Positions 32,735 through 40,597 are shown, numbered from the stretch's first letter. The stretch: 64,000 nt of DNA from Clostridia bacterium (GCA_017531505.1 JAFXKX010000009.1:1-64000); one strand, 5' to 3'. A program made the numbers and translations. The notes: a model not told the origin generated them from the letters alone.

Positions 32735-33832
32735 TTACCAATGGGTAAACAGTACGCCTGCCAGCGGTGACAATACGATCATCACAATGGAAAATGCAAA
32801 GGATTCCACCGAGGTCAGCGTTGCCCGCTGTTCGGAGGGGAACATACTTTGCAGTTTGGCATTGGTGCGTACCTGCAGGGCATCGTCACCTGCCGATGCC
32901 AGCATACCGCCTATCGTCATCACTGCATACAGCATGGTGTGCTCTGCCAGATACCCCAGCATGATCATACCAAGTGCACCGATAAATACCCATCTGTACG
33001 GCAGTTTTGGCAACTTGATGATCAGGCGCGATCCTATGATGCCGCCCAGTTCCAGGCACAGCAGCGCAATGCCCAGCGCCCATCCGGGGATGCTGCTCTC
33101 GGGCAATTTCGCCTGCAGGAAAAACAACAGCAAAATATCCGCCGCCCCTACCAGCGCATTGCACAGCATCAGTCCCACTGCCTTGCGGGCACCCCACAGG
33201 AACTGTATGCTTTCCCGAAAGCACGCCATCGATTCCCGCACCGCGCTGCGTACAGTACTGCCTGCCCGTTTGCTGCCGCCGGCATATACTTCCCTCACCG
33301 GGATCAGCGACAGCAGCTGCAAAATGCCCATAGCCGCGCTGATGCCGTAAGCGGTCTGATATCCTACCATCAGCGCGATCCCCGCGCACAGGGTAGATAT
33401 ACCGCTGCAGATGCGGTACAATACCAGCTGCCGAGATTCATACCGCTCATATCCGTCTTCCTGCCCTACCATTTTGAGAGAGTCGTAGGCCAGCGCCGTA
33501 TCCGAGCCGGATGCAAAATTGTATTTCAGAGCAAATACGCACAGCGATACGCACACCATGGCGAAACTGTTGCTCAGCATCATGATCAGATCGCCTATCA
33601 TCTGGGCGATGGTACTGACGATCAGCATACGCTTGCGGCCAAATACATCTGCCAGAATGCCCGAAGGGATCTCGCACAGCAGACTGGTGATATGAAACGC
33701 CGTCTCTGCCAGCCCGATCTCCACCAGGTTGAAGCCCCTTGCTGCCAATAAGGTGACCCACGCGCCGGTCAGCGATAAATTGCCCAGCGCAGAAAATATA
33801 TGTAACCCTCTGATTTGTCGTTTAATTTTCAT
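32735..33832 (-). CDS. MFS transporter behind an attenuator-like leader
   Basis: A 365-residue MFS protein with about ten to twelve helices and the loop-2 motif GILADVFGRKRMLIV, in the style of drug exporters of the MDR group. Substrate unknown. It has a 200-base leader with a possible 30-codon reading frame and a hairpin whose last arm contains the GGAG ribosome binding site followed by seven T. The ATG is 14 bases after GGAG. Induction by relief of attenuation is suspected from this layout. Confidence 0.83.
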   Translation of the reverse strand: MKIKRQIRGLHIFSALGNLSLTGAWVTLLAARGFNLVEIGLAETAFHITSLLCEIPSGILADVFGRKRMLIVSTIAQMIGDLIMMLSNSFAMVCVSLCVFALKYNFASGSDTALAYDSLKMVGQEDGYERYESRQLVLYRICSGISTLCAGIALMVGYQTAYGISAAMGILQLLSLIPVREVYAGGSKRAGSTVRSAVRESMACFRESIQFLWGARKAVGLMLCNALVGAADILLLFFLQAKLPESSIPGWALGIALLCLELGGIIGSRLIIKLPKLPYRWVFIGALGMIMLGYLAEHTMLYAVMTIGGMLASAGDDALQVRTNAKLQSMFPSEQRATLTSVESFAFSIVMIVLSPLAGVLFTHW

Positions 33833-33838
33833 AGCAAT

Positions 33839-33880
33839 AAAAAAATCTCCTTGTCTTTTATCTGTAAAAAGTCAGGAGAT
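33839..33880 (-). promoter_or_regulatory. Attenuator hairpin overlapping the MFS ribosome binding site
   Basis: ATCTCCT (33880-33874) pairs with AGGAGAT (33851-33845); an inner CTTTT/AAAAG extends it. Seven T follow at once. The same arm holds the GGAG of the gene. The hairpin can therefore act both as a terminator and as a mask of the translation start. It is not GC-rich, so its strength is uncertain. Confidence 0.55.
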
Positions 33881-33914
33881 CGCTTACTTATTTTTACCGC
33901 AAAACAGTTACCGT

Positions 33915-34007
33915 TCAGACATTTCGGGTAAAAAAGGGCGCACGATCCCCTACAACGGCTTCTGTGCTTCCTTTTCCCATTTGCAATGTCTGCGTTTTCC
34001 AGATCAT
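33915..34007 (-). CDS. Possible 30-residue leader peptide
   Basis: An ATG nine bases after GAAGGA opens 30 codons (MIWKTQTLQMGKGSTEAVVG and ten more residues) that end 35 bases before the attenuator hairpin. It lies wholly inside the MFS leader. Short leader frames ahead of such hairpins are typical of ribosome-mediated attenuation. There is no homology evidence. Confidence 0.35.
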   Translation of the reverse strand: MIWKTQTLQMGKGSTEAVVGDRAPFFTRNV

Positions 34008-34041
34008 ATCTGCAGTTCCTTCTTTTGATATACTCAATATA

Positions 34042-34070
34042 TTTGTATCATGCCTCCCTAAAAAAGTCAA
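34042..34070 (-). promoter_or_regulatory. Promoter for the MFS leader
   Basis: TTGACT (34065-34070), 17 bases, TACAAA (34042-34047), just past the terminator of the AIM24 gene. Confidence 0.5.
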
Positions 34071-34074
34071 ACAC

Positions 34075-34098
34075 AAAGCGGCAGATGTCTGCCGCTTT
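34075..34098 (-). terminator. Terminator after the AIM24 gene
   Basis: AAAGCGGCAGA and TCTGCCGCTTT form an almost continuous palindrome, 12 bases after the stop. Confidence 0.85.
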
Positions 34099-34110
34099 TC
34101 TCTTTTACGT

Positions 34111-34827
34111 TCAGTCGCCGAGACGGATATTGATACCGCCATTGTCTCCGCCGATATTCAGATACGGCGTCAGTCTCTCTGCCATCTGCATGATGGGCAT
34201 CGACTGGATATATACCTTACCGGGGCCGGTAATGCGGGTATGGAAGAATCCTTCGCCGCCAAACAATGCATTTTTAACACCCTTTACCGTCTGGATATCC
34301 ATGGTGCAGGTCTCGCTCATCGCTGCCAGATACCCGGTATCCACCACGATGCTCTGACCGGGTGCCAGGTCATAGGCCTTGCAGTGGCCGTCTATTTCCA
34401 AAAACGCCATGCCGTCACCGGTGATGCGCTGCATGATAAACCCTTCACCGCCAAACAAGCCTTTGCCCAGTTTCTTCTGGAAGTATACCGACACTTCCAG
34501 CCCTTTTTCCATGGCCAGAAAGCCGCGTTTCTGCACAATAATGCCATTGCCGGGGCTTACCTTGTACGGGATGATGCTGCCCGGGAAACTGGACGCAAAA
34601 GCGATCATGCCCGGTCCGCCCATTGCCGTGTATTCGTTGAGGAAGATGGATTCGCCCGAGAACATACGGCCAAATACCTTTTTAAATCCGCCGCCCGTGT
34701 TGGTCTGCATCTCCATATTGGGACTCATCCAGCTCATGGCACCGCTTTCTGTACACAGCGTCTGCCCTGCTTCGGGATAACAAATTACTACCGGCAAATG
34801 CCCGCCTTCAATTTCATATTTGATCAT
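34111..34827 (-). CDS. AIM24 / TIGR00266 family protein
   Basis: A 238-residue protein of the AIM24 family, a double beta-barrel fold rich in Gly (FGGEGF occurs twice, in GLFGGEGFIMQRITGDG and ALFGGEGFFHTRITGPG, marking two internal repeats). Mitochondrial relatives support inner-membrane organisation; the bacterial role is not known. GGAGG lies nine bases before ATG 34827; a longer frame upstream lies inside the previous gene. Third gene of YccF-LURP-AIM24, downstream of a manganese-type riboswitch. Confidence 0.85.
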   Translation of the reverse strand: MIKYEIEGGHLPVVICYPEAGQTLCTESGAMSWMSPNMEMQTNTGGGFKKVFGRMFSGESIFLNEYTAMGGPGMIAFASSFPGSIIPYKVSPGNGIIVQKRGFLAMEKGLEVSVYFQKKLGKGLFGGEGFIMQRITGDGMAFLEIDGHCKAYDLAPGQSIVVDTGYLAAMSETCTMDIQTVKGVKNALFGGEGFFHTRITGPGKVYIQSMPIMQMAERLTPYLNIGGDNGGINIRLGD

Positions 34828-34865
34828 TGTTCTGACCCTCCTTATAGATATTGTACCGAACTCTT

Positions 34866-35333
34866 TTAATTTTTGCAATTTGCCGCATCGATGGCGATCA
34901 CCAGCATCAATACTTCCTCCGCATCCTGCTCTTCCGCAGTTTCTATCACATAACTGTCTGTCCATGTGAACAGTTCTTTACAGATGGTCGCCACCTGCCT
35001 GCCCCGGCTGCTCACCGTGTATTCCCAGCCAAATACTTCGCCCTGTACCTGCCAGTCTTTATAATCCACAGTATAGCGCGGCCGCAGGAACGACCACTCT
35101 CTGCGTACGCTGCCCAATGTTCTGCCGTTTTTGGATATTTCAAATACCGGCAGCCAAGTCAGCAGTTTTTCGCTGACCAGCCCTACCTCCTGCCCGGCAG
35201 CATCGTATATATATAATTGATGTCCCAGCCGCGGCCAATCCGCCTTGACGGTATAACATACAGTTCCCTGTTCGTCGCACACCGAGAAACTGTCTGTCCA
35301 CGAGAATGCCTTTTGTTTGATATACAGCTTCAT
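34866..35333 (-). CDS. LURP-one-related / YxjI family protein
   Basis: A 155-residue tubby-like-fold protein (LOR/DUF567 family, as B. subtilis YxjI). Features are the opening LYIKQKAFSWTDSFSV and repeating strands with the QLYIYDAAGQEVGLVSEK segment. This fold is shared with Tubby and phospholipid scramblase domains, so binding to membrane lipids is plausible but not shown. GAGGGATCGT precedes the ATG. It lies 15 bases after yccF-like and 38 before the AIM24 gene, in one operon. Confidence 0.8.
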   Translation of the reverse strand: MKLYIKQKAFSWTDSFSVCDEQGTVCYTVKADWPRLGHQLYIYDAAGQEVGLVSEKLLTWLPVFEISKNGRTLGSVRREWSFLRPRYTVDYKDWQVQGEVFGWEYTVSSRGRQVATICKELFTWTDSYVIETAEEQDAEEVLMLVIAIDAANCKN

Positions 35334-35348
35334 ACGATCCCTCTTTTC

Positions 35349-35708
35349 TTAAACGATACGGGCACCAAAGGGCAGCAGTGCCAGTTTAGCCAGTTTGAAA
35401 TGCTGCAGTCCAAAGGGGATGCCAATGACGGTGCAGCACTGCACCATGCCGATGATCAGATGCTCCAGCGCCAGTACGCCGCCGGTCAGCAGCAGCCAGA
35501 ACACGTTCATGATCACAGAAGGCGCTCTGCCGCCATAGACCACCTCTCTGCCAAAGGGCACCAGACTGAGCCCCGCAAACTTAAAACATTGGATGCCCAG
35601 CGGGATCCCCACGATGCTGATGCACCACAGTACACCTGCCAGCGCCCAACCCATAGCGGTAAAGATACCGCCGCAGACCATCCATATCAGATTACCCAAA
35701 CAACCCAT
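35349..35708 (-). CDS. yccF: YccF domain membrane protein
   Basis: A 119-residue, two-repeat YccF-domain protein. Both repeats carry the pattern ISIVGIPLGIQCFKFAGLSL and CTVIGIPFGLQHFKLAKLAL, with membrane segments before them. E. coli YccF is an inner-membrane protein of unknown function. AAAGGAAAAAAAT stands before the ATG. It is the first gene after a yybP-ykoY-like riboswitch with a terminator switch, which would make the operon respond to manganese. Confidence 0.85.
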   Translation of the reverse strand: MGCLGNLIWMVCGGIFTAMGWALAGVLWCISIVGIPLGIQCFKFAGLSLVPFGREVVYGGRAPSVIMNVFWLLLTGGVLALEHLIIGMVQCCTVIGIPFGLQHFKLAKLALLPFGARIV

Positions 35709-35741
35709 ATTTTTTTCCTTTCTTTTCGGGAGCGCCGTTAT

Positions 35742-35784
35742 AAAAAAAGACTTTTATCATGACCCGGGTCACAATAAAAGTCTT
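35742..35784 (-). terminator. Switchable terminator of the riboswitch
   Basis: AAGACTTTTAT (35784-35774) pairs with ATAAAAGTCTT (35757-35747), with an inner TGACCCGGGTCA palindrome, followed by seven T. Its first arm overlaps the last strand of the aptamer (GCAAGACTTTT), so the two cannot form together. Confidence 0.8.
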
Positions 35785-35874
35785 GCGCATTCTTTTGATA
35801 CGGGTGCGGTCTCCCACACCGGTTGTCGCTCTCAAATCCGCTGCATGTTCGCCGCGGCGGCTACTCCCTTTTTT
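35776..35874 (-). promoter_or_regulatory. yybP-ykoY-like (manganese) riboswitch
   Basis: From a consensus promoter the RNA begins with an A-rich strand and GGGAGTAGCC (35868-35859) and ends with GCGCAAGACTTTT (35788-35776). These two ends match the conserved strands of the yybP-ykoY aptamer (GGGGAGUAGC and GCAAGACCUUU in known members); the AGCGACAACC element between them fits the conserved internal part. P1 would form from AAAAAG and CTTTT. The terminator that follows shares the last strand. The last match is by eye; a covariance model search is decisive. Confidence 0.65.
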
Positions 35875-35884
35875 GCTTGGCTAT

Positions 35885-35913
35885 ACTGTATCACACTCGC
35901 ATTTTGCTGTCAA
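35885..35913 (-). promoter_or_regulatory. Promoter for the riboswitch operon
   Basis: TTGACA (35908-35913), 17 bases, TACAGT (35885-35890). The start is expected about four bases before the first aptamer strand. Confidence 0.75.
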
Positions 35914-36115
35914 ACCCGCCAAAACCGTCTGTTTCCTCTGCCGTTCAAAGTGCATATCTCAGCCCCCACGTTGCCCTTGGAGCGGTTTATTTTGTTCAGC
36001 AAGGCAAATTCCCATTGCCGTACAGACATCTCGCAGCCTGAAACGCTACAGCCCTTATTAAAAAAAATTTCAAAAAATGCGAAAGGCGCTTCCCCTATAG
36101 AAGCGCCTTTTTTCT
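35895..36115 (+). ncRNA. Possible structured RNA, 6S-like layout
   Basis: About 200 bases with no convincing reading frame on either strand, ending in a strong rightward terminator (AAAGGCGCTTC, loop, GAAGCGCCTTTTTT at 36082-36112). GCTGT (35907-35911) can pair with ACAGC (36047-36051), GTCTGT (about 35927-35932) with ACAGAC (about 36021-36026), and TTGCC.TTG with CAA.GGCAA near 35971-36008, giving a closing stem, a large open middle and a terminal hairpin. A promoter is not clear (TATACT at 35883). 6S RNA is a guess only. Confidence 0.35.
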
Positions 36116-36147
36116 GTAAAATGAGTTCATTCAGTGTCTCGTTTTTG

Positions 36148-36234
36148 TTATCTGTTGATCAGTGCCAAAACGAAGATAGTGATAGTGGGAACCAGAATCA
36201 TTTCTGCCATGTACAGAACCAAGTTCATATCCAT
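36148..36234 (-). CDS. 28-residue hydrophobic membrane peptide
   Basis: A 29-codon frame with AAGGAGG nine bases before its ATG. The peptide begins MDMNLVLYMAEMILV and ends LALINR; residues 5-25 are hydrophobic. It is followed by the hairpin at 36082-36115. It resembles other short membrane peptides in layout only. It is the sole coding candidate between the riboswitch and the LysR gene. Coding status depends on the strong ribosome binding site. Confidence 0.6.
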   Translation of the reverse strand: MDMNLVLYMAEMILVPTITIFVLALINR

Positions 36235-36413
36235 AAAATACATCCTCCTTTCTCCAAAATGCACGTCTTCAAAATAATATAAACGGAACGCAGCCGTTAG
36301 ATTTCATTTGAAATCGATTATATATATATTCTCCATCCGTTACGATTTTCCTTCTAAGAGAATAAACTTTTTCGAATTCTGTAAAAATTTATCTTACACA
36401 TATTTTAACAGTA
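36235..36413. other. AT-rich intergenic stretch
   Basis: No gene. It holds the 28-residue peptide's ribosome binding site, a short inverted repeat GATTTC/GAAATC near 36301-36316, and a tract TATATATATA that may include promoter elements. I see nothing else. Confidence 0.5.
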
Positions 36414-37331
36414 TTATTCACGAAACGCAACACTATTTTTTGAATTATATATTTTATTGATAAATTCTTTATCCTGTCCGGTGAATTTATGCCCCTTCCC
36501 ATAGATCAGCAAGGCATGGTACTGCGTTGTCTGCCCTGCCACCTTCCGTTGTACCAGTCCGTATCGCTGCAGTGTTTTTGCAGATACCGGTGCACTGTAA
36601 GCATATCCTCCGGGTATACCGCTGACAAAAGTCAGCAGGTCTGCCTGCCCGCGTACACAGATCTGCCGTTTGCCTGTTTCTTTTTGCGCAGCAGCCTGCA
36701 CATACGGCACCGTTTCCATGCCGCCGCAAATCTCCGCATAGTCTGTCAGCTGCGCCTCAGAGATCTCCTCCCCGGCTGCTAACGGATGTGTTTCGTGCAT
36801 CAGCACCACCGGTGCATATGTCCAGATGTGTTCGCTCTCCAGCCCCTTACTCTGCAAATAATCTTCAAAATACCGTGTATATTTGCTGTCAAACTGTATG
36901 ATACCCAGCCTGCAGTTTCCTTCTGCCACACTATGGATCGCCTCCGTCGCATCCATTTCGCAAAAGCGTACGTCCATTTCCTGTGTCATATCCAACCCGG
37001 CCGCATATCCCATACAGCCTTCGGCGATATAACTGCTGCCCGCGATGGCCACACAAAGTTCCTGCGCCTGTTTGTTTTCACGCTTGCCGAGGGCTTCGAT
37101 CTTGTCGATCTGTACCAGTACATTTTTTGCGTACCGTAAAAACTCCAACCCCTGCGCCGTCGGGGCAACACCCTTGGAGGTCCGTTCAAAAATGTCGATA
37201 CCGATACTGTCCTCCAGTTCTTTGATCGCCTTACTCAGATTGGGCTGTGCCATATACAGATTTTCCGCCGCCTGCGTGATGGACCGTGTCCGTTCCACCT
37301 CTACGGCATATTTCAGATACAATGTATTCAC
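36414..37331 (-). CDS. LysR-family transcriptional regulator
   Basis: A 305-residue LTTR. The N-terminal wHTH runs through SITQAAENLYMAQPNLSKAI and is followed by the linker helix and periplasmic-binding-like effector domain. The start is probably GTG at 37331, seven bases after AGGAG; the ATG at 37337 lies only one base from it. No target gene is adjacent: the next gene leftward is a small peptide, and the dehydrogenase upstream has its own terminator. Regulated gene and ligand unknown. Confidence 0.87.
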   Translation of the reverse strand: MNTLYLKYAVEVERTRSITQAAENLYMAQPNLSKAIKELEDSIGIDIFERTSKGVAPTAQGLEFLRYAKNVLVQIDKIEALGKRENKQAQELCVAIAGSSYIAEGCMGYAAGLDMTQEMDVRFCEMDATEAIHSVAEGNCRLGIIQFDSKYTRYFEDYLQSKGLESEHIWTYAPVVLMHETHPLAAGEEISEAQLTDYAEICGGMETVPYVQAAAQKETGKRQICVRGQADLLTFVSGIPGGYAYSAPVSAKTLQRYGLVQRKVAGQTTQYHALLIYGKGHKFTGQDKEFINKIYNSKNSVAFRE

Positions 37332-37360
37332 ACGCATTCTCCTGTTGTGGGGTTGTCACT

Positions 37361-37390
37361 ATTATAGTAGGGCACCCCTTTTGTTGGCAA
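37361..37390 (-). promoter_or_regulatory. Promoter for the LysR gene
   Basis: TTGCCA (37385-37390), 18 bases, TATAAT (37361-37366). The minus 10 lies in a small palindrome ACTATTATAGT. Confidence 0.55.
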
Positions 37391-37392
37391 GT

Positions 37393-37423
37393 AAAAAGTA
37401 AGGCAGTCGCCTGCCTTACTTTG
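37393..37423 (-). terminator. Terminator after the dehydrogenase gene
   Basis: AAGTAAGGCAG, loop TCGC, CTGCCTTACTT with A/T tails. Confidence 0.85.
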
Positions 37424-37439
37424 CACTTCGATGTCATTT

Positions 37440-38393
37440 TCAGCCGATTTTTACGTTGCGGGGCTGCCCGGCCAAATATGCATCTACATTGCCAAAGGCG
37501 ATCTGTGCACGCTTTACCATGGATTCTGCGGTCGCAAATGCCACATGGGGCGTGGTGATGCAGTTTTTCGCCTGCAGCAGCGGGTGTGCCGTATCGATAG
37601 GCGGCTCTGTCTCATAGACATCCACCGCCGCACCTGCCAGTTTACCGCTGTTCAGTGCCTCTGCCAGCGCCGCACTGTCTACAATGGGTCCGCGGGCAGT
37701 ATTGATCAGCAGTGCGCTCGGCTTCATGGTCGCCAGCAGTTGTGCGCTTACCATTCCTCTGGTCTCATCGGTCAGCGGGCAATGCAGCGTCACGATATCC
37801 GACTGTGCAAACAATGCTTCCAGACTGACTGCCTGTCCCAGGCTTGCCGCACGTTCGCTGATGCGCGGCGCATAAAACAATACTCTGCAGCCAAATACCC
37901 GCAGTATCTCGGCCATACGGCATCCGCAGGCGCCCATGCCTACGATACCTACCGTCTTGCCCAGCAATTCATTGCCGACCAGTCCATCCTTGGTGCCGCC
38001 CGCTTTGCAGGCTGCATCTGCCGCAGAAATATTGCGCAGCAGATTGAGCATCATACCCAATGCCAGTTCTGCCACAGAGTCGTTGGCATAGCCTGCACTG
38101 TTGCTGACCATGATACCCTGTGCCTTTGCCGCAGCCGCATCCACATGGTCTATGCCCGAAAACCCTACGCTCAGATATTTGCACGCCACAAAACCTTTGA
38201 GTACATTTGCCGGCAGCGGCTGATTGCCCTCAATGATAATATCTGCATCTCCTGCACGGCGCTGCAGTTCTGCCGGATCATCCGAGCGGGTGTCATAGGC
38301 TGTAAACGTATGTCCTGCCGCCACCCACGGCGCAGACAGTTTTTCTATCACTTCCGTTTTTACACTCAACGGTTCAATCAGTACGATCTTCAT
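37440..38393 (-). CDS. D-2-hydroxyacid dehydrogenase
   Basis: A 317-residue NAD-dependent D-isomer-specific dehydrogenase (phosphoglycerate/glycerate/lactate dehydrogenase type). NAD motif VGIVGMGACGCRMAE; catalytic Arg in NTARGPIVD, Glu in VDVYETEPP and His in TPHVAFAT. The exact 2-oxoacid is not decidable from sequence. The start at ATG 38393 follows GGGAGGAAAAGGT. Single gene, with a terminator. Confidence 0.88.
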   Translation of the reverse strand: MKIVLIEPLSVKTEVIEKLSAPWVAAGHTFTAYDTRSDDPAELQRRAGDADIIIEGNQPLPANVLKGFVACKYLSVGFSGIDHVDAAAAKAQGIMVSNSAGYANDSVAELALGMMLNLLRNISAADAACKAGGTKDGLVGNELLGKTVGIVGMGACGCRMAEILRVFGCRVLFYAPRISERAASLGQAVSLEALFAQSDIVTLHCPLTDETRGMVSAQLLATMKPSALLINTARGPIVDSAALAEALNSGKLAGAAVDVYETEPPIDTAHPLLQAKNCITTPHVAFATAESMVKRAQIAFGNVDAYLAGQPRNVKIG

Positions 38394-38495
38394 ACCTTTT
38401 CCTCCCGAGTTTTTCAAATCTTATATCAAACTTAGCATATTTTCGCCGCAAATGCAATGCCGCCGCATTCCCTTACAGATTTTACGGAATTTTCT

Positions 38496-38524
38496 TTGCC
38501 AAACCCCAAGGGATATGATATAGT
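38496..38524 (+). promoter_or_regulatory. Promoter for the exonuclease-like gene
   Basis: TTGCCA (38496-38501), 17 bases, TATAGT (38519-38524). Confidence 0.55.
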
Positions 38525-38588
38525 TTTACTGTTAAAATATTTTAATAGTATAGGATGATGTATTACGTTAAACATTAAGCTTTTTACC

Positions 38589-39404
38589 GTGAAAGAGAAG
38601 ATATGCGCATGGGAGATGCACGACACCGATTCCAACGCATATTACAACGGCGGTGCACGGCCGTTCAAGAACTCCGCTTCTCTCGACAAGCTTCAGCCTT
38701 CGGATTTTTATAATTCCCCGTTTACCAAAAAGCAGCTCAAGGCTTTTGAGTATATCGGCAAAATGGAAAGCTTCTTCGAGGAAGTATTCACCAACGCCAC
38801 TTCCATCAATCCCGATGCGAAGTCTGAAAACATTATCAAGCACATGTTCGGACCTACGCACAAGATCTATCAGCTCTATAAGGAAAAGGCGACAGAGCCC
38901 GCTGCTCCTTCCTTCCAGCCCACACTGTATATCGACTTTGAAGCCATGAATATGCGCATCTGCGGCTGGTATGCAGAGTTGGTCACTGAGGATGAGACCA
39001 TCGTCTACGAAGGCATCGCAAAGCCCTTCTCCGATTCCAAGTATGTACGCCGCCTGTGGGACCGCGTATATCACGAGCTGCTCACCTACTCTGTTGACGA
39101 GATCTGTGAATCCAAGCACATCCGCAGCTTTGAACGCTATTTTATCGATATGTTCTCCAAAGCCAAGAAGATCTATACTTACGGAGATACCGATGCCCTG
39201 TTCGTCAAAAAGACGTTTGGCAACGACTTGTATAACTTCTTCAAGATCAAGAACATCGATGCCAGTGTCAAAGTCGCAAACCGTGCCCTGTCTCTCGATC
39301 GCACCTGCAAACTGTTCGGCATCCACATCGACGGTGATCTGCACAATCCCAAGTACGATACCCTCAAGATGCGCGCCTGCCTGCAAAAGATCGAAGAACT
39401 GTAA
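38589..39404 (+). CDS. DEDDh-type 3'-5' exonuclease-like protein
   Basis: A protein of about 271 residues whose C-terminal part has the DEDDh pattern: DFE in LYIDFEAMN, Asp in TYGDTDALF, and H-x4-D in HNPKYDTLKM. The N-terminal 110 residues are of unknown type (begins KEKICAWEMHDTDSNAYY). The start is uncertain: GTG at 38589 is the first start codon after an in-frame stop, but it has no good ribosome binding site. Strong shared terminator follows. Relatives such as KapD and exonuclease X degrade RNA or DNA ends. Confidence 0.65.
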   Translation: MKEKICAWEMHDTDSNAYYNGGARPFKNSASLDKLQPSDFYNSPFTKKQLKAFEYIGKMESFFEEVFTNATSINPDAKSENIIKHMFGPTHKIYQLYKEKATEPAAPSFQPTLYIDFEAMNMRICGWYAELVTEDETIVYEGIAKPFSDSKYVRRLWDRVYHELLTYSVDEICESKHIRSFERYFIDMFSKAKKIYTYGDTDALFVKKTFGNDLYNFFKIKNIDASVKVANRALSLDRTCKLFGIHIDGDLHNPKYDTLKMRACLQKIEEL

Positions 39405-39414
39405 ACCCAAATAA

Positions 39415-39445
39415 AAAACGCCGGATATCTCCTCCGGCGTTTTTT
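39415..39445. terminator. Terminator, left copy of a 31-base direct repeat
   Basis: CGCCGGA and TCCGGCG with A/T tails, identical over 31 bases to 40598-40628. It ends the exonuclease gene on the plus strand and the GIY-YIG gene on the minus strand. Confidence 0.93.
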
Positions 39446-39451
39446 ATTTGC

Positions 39452-40576
39452 TCATGTCAATTCAAACATTCGCTCCAATACCGCTTTGAAGAAAGTTCTC
39501 TCTTTCTCATCGCACGTATATTGAGCCCAGTGCGTCAAGTATCTCCATTTTGAAAACAACAGCGTCCCTGCTGTTTTATAATCGATATCTTCCATCGCAT
39601 TTTCAATTTGCTCATAATCATGACAATACAGCGCATCTTCCGGTTTTCCCAAAGAAAGATACCTTTCAAACGAATCCATCTGAAATCCCAATCTTCTCAG
39701 ATCTTCCCCAAATTCATAGTCAAATATAGCATGATTGGGAAATCCATTACAAAACCCGTCATAGTATTTTTCCTTTAAAAAATTAACAGTTCGTTTTCTG
39801 CCCCAAATATATCCAACCGGATTAACGCTGTTCTTTTTGATATCATAGATATCTTTATTCATATACTTTTGATACACAACACTATACTCCGGTACCGGCT
39901 TACAGGTACAATACCATCGGTTTTTAAGCGCTAAATTCTCCTTGCTTTTGTTAGGGTAAAACTCGGTTTCCTTGTCCGACGGATACCACTTGTCTATTTC
40001 ATACAGGCCGACAATTTGTCCATGATAAACCGCCGCAAGATAATCTGCTTTTTCTGCATTGCTCTTTTTTACCTTCCAATGACCGCGAGCAATATTCATA
40101 ACCTCTTCGTCCGTCATTCCGTATTGATAAAATACGTTTAATTTTACCGTCATAAGATTATGTATAATATCTTTCTCCGGCAATTTTTCACATCCGTATT
40201 TCTGTTGCAGATATTCCACAGTATGCGCACCTCGTACAACATTATCTGCATGATGTCCTGCCACAATATTGGTTAATCCATCCATTTGTGTATACTGACA
40301 TAAATTTATCAGCGCTGATTCTGCTGAAAATGCCTCTTGTTCTGTCAAACCGTGCAGAATAATTATTTTTTTTACAGACGCACCAGACTCAATGATTTCA
40401 CGTATCCGCTGCTGCTTGTCCGTTTCTTTATCTTCAACCAGTGCTTTTTCATGCTGAAAAATCCTGTCTTTATCTCCTTTTCCAATATAAAAAACCTGCT
40501 CATTACGCGGATCTATCAGCACATATACATAATATCCAAGCCTTGTTTGTACAATATTCGTAAAACCTTTCAACAT
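39452..40576 (-). CDS. GIY-YIG nuclease domain protein in an AT-rich insert
   Basis: A 374-residue protein with an N-terminal GIY-YIG domain: YYVYVLIDPRNEQVFYIGKG has both tyrosine motifs, followed by the conserved Arg, and AFSAESALINL supplies the catalytic Glu; the style is that of LEM3/Ankle1-like nucleases. The C-terminal two thirds is unrecognised. Its base composition is clearly lower in G+C than the neighbours, with more A/T-ending codons. It lies exactly between two copies of one terminator, and the right copy sits just upstream of its start, so it has no obvious own promoter. The start at 40576 has a weak GAGATGG site. Confidence 0.75.
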   Translation of the reverse strand: MLKGFTNIVQTRLGYYVYVLIDPRNEQVFYIGKGDKDRIFQHEKALVEDKETDKQQRIREIIESGASVKKIIILHGLTEQEAFSAESALINLCQYTQMDGLTNIVAGHHADNVVRGAHTVEYLQQKYGCEKLPEKDIIHNLMTVKLNVFYQYGMTDEEVMNIARGHWKVKKSNAEKADYLAAVYHGQIVGLYEIDKWYPSDKETEFYPNKSKENLALKNRWYCTCKPVPEYSVVYQKYMNKDIYDIKKNSVNPVGYIWGRKRTVNFLKEKYYDGFCNGFPNHAIFDYEFGEDLRRLGFQMDSFERYLSLGKPEDALYCHDYEQIENAMEDIDYKTAGTLLFSKWRYLTHWAQYTCDEKERTFFKAVLERMFELT

Positions 40577-40597
40577 TTTTCCATCTCTCATTTCAAG

